Source: a virus
IMG/VR virus record: IMGVR_UViG_3300020457_000020
Coordinates: 1-45,576 of that record
Strand: one strand, 5' to 3'
Length of the DNA stretch: 45,576 nt
Shown: one piece after another, positions 44,701 to 45,576 of the stretch
Layout: every line of letters begins with the position of its first letter
How positions within the stretch are numbered: position 1 is the stretch's first letter
Program-made: the position numbers and the translations under genes
The notes under the pieces: model-generated
The model's database searches: none
What the model was told of the DNA's origin: nothing
Seen by the model: only the letters and a program-made list of their open reading frames with translations

Positions 44701-44849
44701 AAGCACCTGCTCCTGTAAATGTAGTAAATCAAGGACAACAAGGACCTGCTTCTACAGGAGATGCTCCAGCAGTTGCAGTATTACCTGGTAGTTTAAGATC
44801 TGCAGATTCTACAATCCAAAGATATCAAGATAAAAGATTTGTAATTTAA
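41751..44849 (+). CDS. Tape-measure protein candidate (tail length determinator)
   Basis: 1032 residues following the chaperone frame by 11 bases. The N-terminal 130 residues are charged helix (YTALEQAIQDLESEAKGERK). About 130-166 is a glycine-proline linker encoded by GGN/CCN repeats. The long middle is helical with Glu/Lys. About residues 685-800 are basic and then hydrophobic (GKGLARGAGGLAKGLGAAAR, IPGVGLAVAAGSALFGGFKG), suiting a membrane-interacting tape segment, and the end is IQRYQDKRFVI. T4's tape measure gp29 has 590 residues. The assignment comes from position, length and composition, not from alignment. The stop codon overlaps that of the lysozyme gene. Confidence 0.72.
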   Translation: MPKFGEKDLDKLLDKMSKMDPDPDKGAIGDSKEYTALEQAIQDLESEAKGERKELADMAKQNNVANNLQIAKEVVTFKRERDAAKKIDKNLDILRINTQGQKKHNKRAAQSRHFIEKQNTGILKILKSMNQRGGGAGPGGGGPGPGPGPGGGGGPGPGGGGGGPQPQNFDQPIETKQTAYQMTPEQAAARKRAEGQFRDKEDTDKDPKGEISTDVKMSQAGKVIEDTATGEMRESTAGTFEKGAAKDFFSDEAMVTNQKNMRKLRVGGKGLVRAETDRTGNIKFREESDPSKGLGKGGGQYADAIAFEDSENRMDQLAGNIKKGMGYAGATRDRGQSVASKATATMATALKDNAGEIQQMMDKADDQTKDAYRDFQQALQKRAEAKTPEDKEKLDQQVREKGARAQVAMGDEFAEKAGVTGAVDDLYSEESKSFMGIPLNKTGMKDFFGVDSDASFGEGFKQAFTNERFFGDQSLLTTKTGKKRKALEEARQGLDIESQEEGFRAAVGEEGLGISTLKKEEKDAKRKRELDDVEQTVLEATKAPVIEETQAAVDEAVAETTEEVAEPAVEAIKEATGGEGISGINTENIDRVIEKIDEVVKAVEGLGKKLGRGGSGPKKERSGIDTENLQQEQLEVLEEIRDILSEGAGGGGDEGGGGSGIGDFIGRKIKNKVMGKKGKKGKKGSRGARRGGGKKGMMKGIGKGLARGAGGLAKGLGAAARAIPGVGLAVAAGSALFGGFKGARNAGEAFGLEGDEKATVGQKIAGGVGGAISGLTFGLVDAKKATQFFGGKDHRAELRKLQETDPEAAARVQASIDAGVDPDKALKNEGVDTSSGLMKGLKRGLKYSPVGLLGMGAKKIGGKVMDMFKSDETKARDKARDEAKESGLYDRNIIGKSTIDSSKLGEASIEQLEAILHDDDLSEEDRKKVEDALEQKKIEKDKALTDAGLEPTEGTQGDAVAEASTNMDSMDVDAATAQLADSSQAPAPVNVVNQGQQGPASTGDAPAVAVLPGSLRSADSTIQRYQDKRFVI

Positions 44850-45325
44850 GCGTTTTTGCCTGGTATTTTTACTCTGAAGTCTGGCAATACCCTAACCCTA
44901 TCTCTTAACCTAGTAGCTCTAGGTCCTACTTGTGTAGCCCAACGACTGTCCATCATTTCAATAGCAGCCTCAGACCAATTAGCTTCATTTATAGCTTTTA
45001 TAAATTTTTTAAATTTACCTAATCTTGGTCTACCTAAATTAAACATCATGTTCACAAGAACTTCTTGTAAGTCAGGAGGATAACCTTCCCAAAACTCTTT
45101 AAATAATGCCTTACATTCATCGATTGCTATATCTAAATCCTTTTCAAAACATTCCTTAACACGTTCTTCTGAGACAGGAGTGCCATTCTCTGCCCGAAAT
45201 TCTGCGTCTCCTTCAAGGATAAGATGGCCAACCCCGAATGTAGGATAACCAAGGTGGTCAGTATATACCTCATATATGACTCCTTCATCAATTTTTAATT
45301 GCTCGTATATTCTATTTCTGTTCAT
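44846..45325 (-). CDS. T4-type lysozyme (endolysin, GH24)
   Basis: 159 residues from the ATG at 45325, chosen after GAGAGGTTT; an upstream frame to 45415 is not needed. The catalytic pattern of T4 lysozyme is intact: YEQLKIDEGVIYEVYTDHLG, then YPTFGVGHLIL, with Glu, Asp and Thr spaced as E11, D20 and T26 in T4. VNMMFNLGRPRLGKFKKFIK and the C-terminal RWATQVGPRATRLRDRV complete the fold. It degrades peptidoglycan at lysis, or at entry if packaged, since the gp5 homologue lacks this domain. The stop overlaps that of the tape measure. Confidence 0.93.
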   Translation of the reverse strand: MNRNRIYEQLKIDEGVIYEVYTDHLGYPTFGVGHLILEGDAEFRAENGTPVSEERVKECFEKDLDIAIDECKALFKEFWEGYPPDLQEVLVNMMFNLGRPRLGKFKKFIKAINEANWSEAAIEMMDSRWATQVGPRATRLRDRVRVLPDFRVKIPGKNA

Positions 45326-45576
45326 TAAACCTCTCTCTTCTGATCTACTTCTTTTATGTTTACACCTTGTCCTGTAAGTTTGTAACCAAACTGTAAAGCA
45401 GGATCTATAAAACATAAAACGATAGTAACTCTTAAGCGTTCGTATTTATCATTTGGGTTATGTATATAACCTCCCTGAGCTTCTCCTTTCCTATATATTA
45501 ATGTATCTGTTCCAGGAACCTCATGTTCTATCCAACCAGGCCACAACAATAAGTCTCCTGTCTTTCCGTTTAAAAC
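45325..45576 (-). CDS. Oxygenase-like protein, C-terminal part only (cut by window edge)
   Basis: The frame is open to the right edge, so only the last 83 residues are visible. They begin with GKTGDLLLWPGWIEHEVPGT and contain YERLRVTIVLCFIDP. The P-G-W..H.V pattern followed by an R is typical of 2-oxoglutarate/Fe(II) oxygenases, where the His is the second metal ligand and the Arg binds 2-oxoglutarate. The stop and the lysozyme ATG share a base (TAATG). Identity of the full gene cannot be judged from this part. Confidence 0.6.
   Translation of the reverse strand, partial: VLNGKTGDLLLWPGWIEHEVPGTDTLIYRKGEAQGGYIHNPNDKYERLRVTIVLCFIDPALQFGYKLTGQGVNIKEVDQKREV

Noticed and set aside
1-45576. tRNA genes, insertion sequences or integrase/attachment sites
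   Set aside because: No cloverleaf, transposase, integrase or terminal inverted repeats were recognised on reading; the content is consistent with a lytic T4-like phage.

Overview
This window is a piece of an AT-rich, T4-related myovirus genome. It carries the T4 neck and packaging genes in T4 order (13, 14, 15, 16, 17) and most of the T4 baseplate: homologues of gp4, 5, 6, 8, 25, 26, 27, 48, 53 and 54. The large repeat-rich virion proteins (a DUF4815-type giant protein, fibres beginning with Mtd-like modules, glycine-rich baseplate inserts) and the many TATAAATA late promoters are typical of marine T4-like phages of cyanobacteria or SAR11 (pelagimyophages). No photosynthesis gene or tRNA is visible, so the host is an inference. 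The genome is tightly packed: most neighbours overlap, and there is no gene-free stretch over 300 bases.

Layout. 1-117: downstream of terminase, with a late promoter reading out of the window (probably to gene 18) and two palindromic TGTATATACA sites. 118-4780 (minus): gp17, gp16, gp15, gp14, gp13. 4789-8872 (minus): a set of fibre or decoration proteins with a 53-residue coiled-coil gene between them. 8932-14338 (plus): an accessory island of four paralogous glycosyltransferases, a fusion of a degenerate glycosyltransferase domain with a radical-SAM-like domain lacking its cysteine cluster, a small unknown, a methyltransferase-like protein and a membrane protein. 14328-16442 (minus): small accessory genes, including a stand-alone Pnkp-type 3'-phosphatase and an iron/2-oxoglutarate oxygenase-like protein. 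16523-16615 (plus): a 30-residue ORF behind a tandem-repeat control region. 16612-19968 (minus): another glycosyltransferase, an unknown, a Tyr-Gly-Thr repeat fibre and two small structural genes. 19971-39086 (minus): baseplate block (DUF4815 giant, gp8, a gp7-position protein, gp6, gp25, gp5, gp27, gp53, gp48). 39121-44849 (plus): gp4, an unknown, gp54, gp26 with a -1 frameshift extension, and the tape measure. 44846-45576 (minus): T4-type lysozyme and the end of an oxygenase gene cut by the window edge.

How it works together. Baseplate, hub, tube cap and tape-measure genes build the contractile tail. Neck and terminase genes complete and package the head. The fibre sets on both sides of the glycosyltransferase island suggest that the island modifies virion fibres or the host surface, but its substrate cannot be read from sequence. 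The most notable observations are: a textbook -1 frameshift site (T TTT TTC) joining gp26 to a 63-codon frame just before the tape measure, like the G/GT chaperones of long-tailed phages; the glycosyltransferase/radical-SAM-like fusion inside the glycosyltransferase array; and late promoters so close to start codons that some late mRNAs are probably leaderless.
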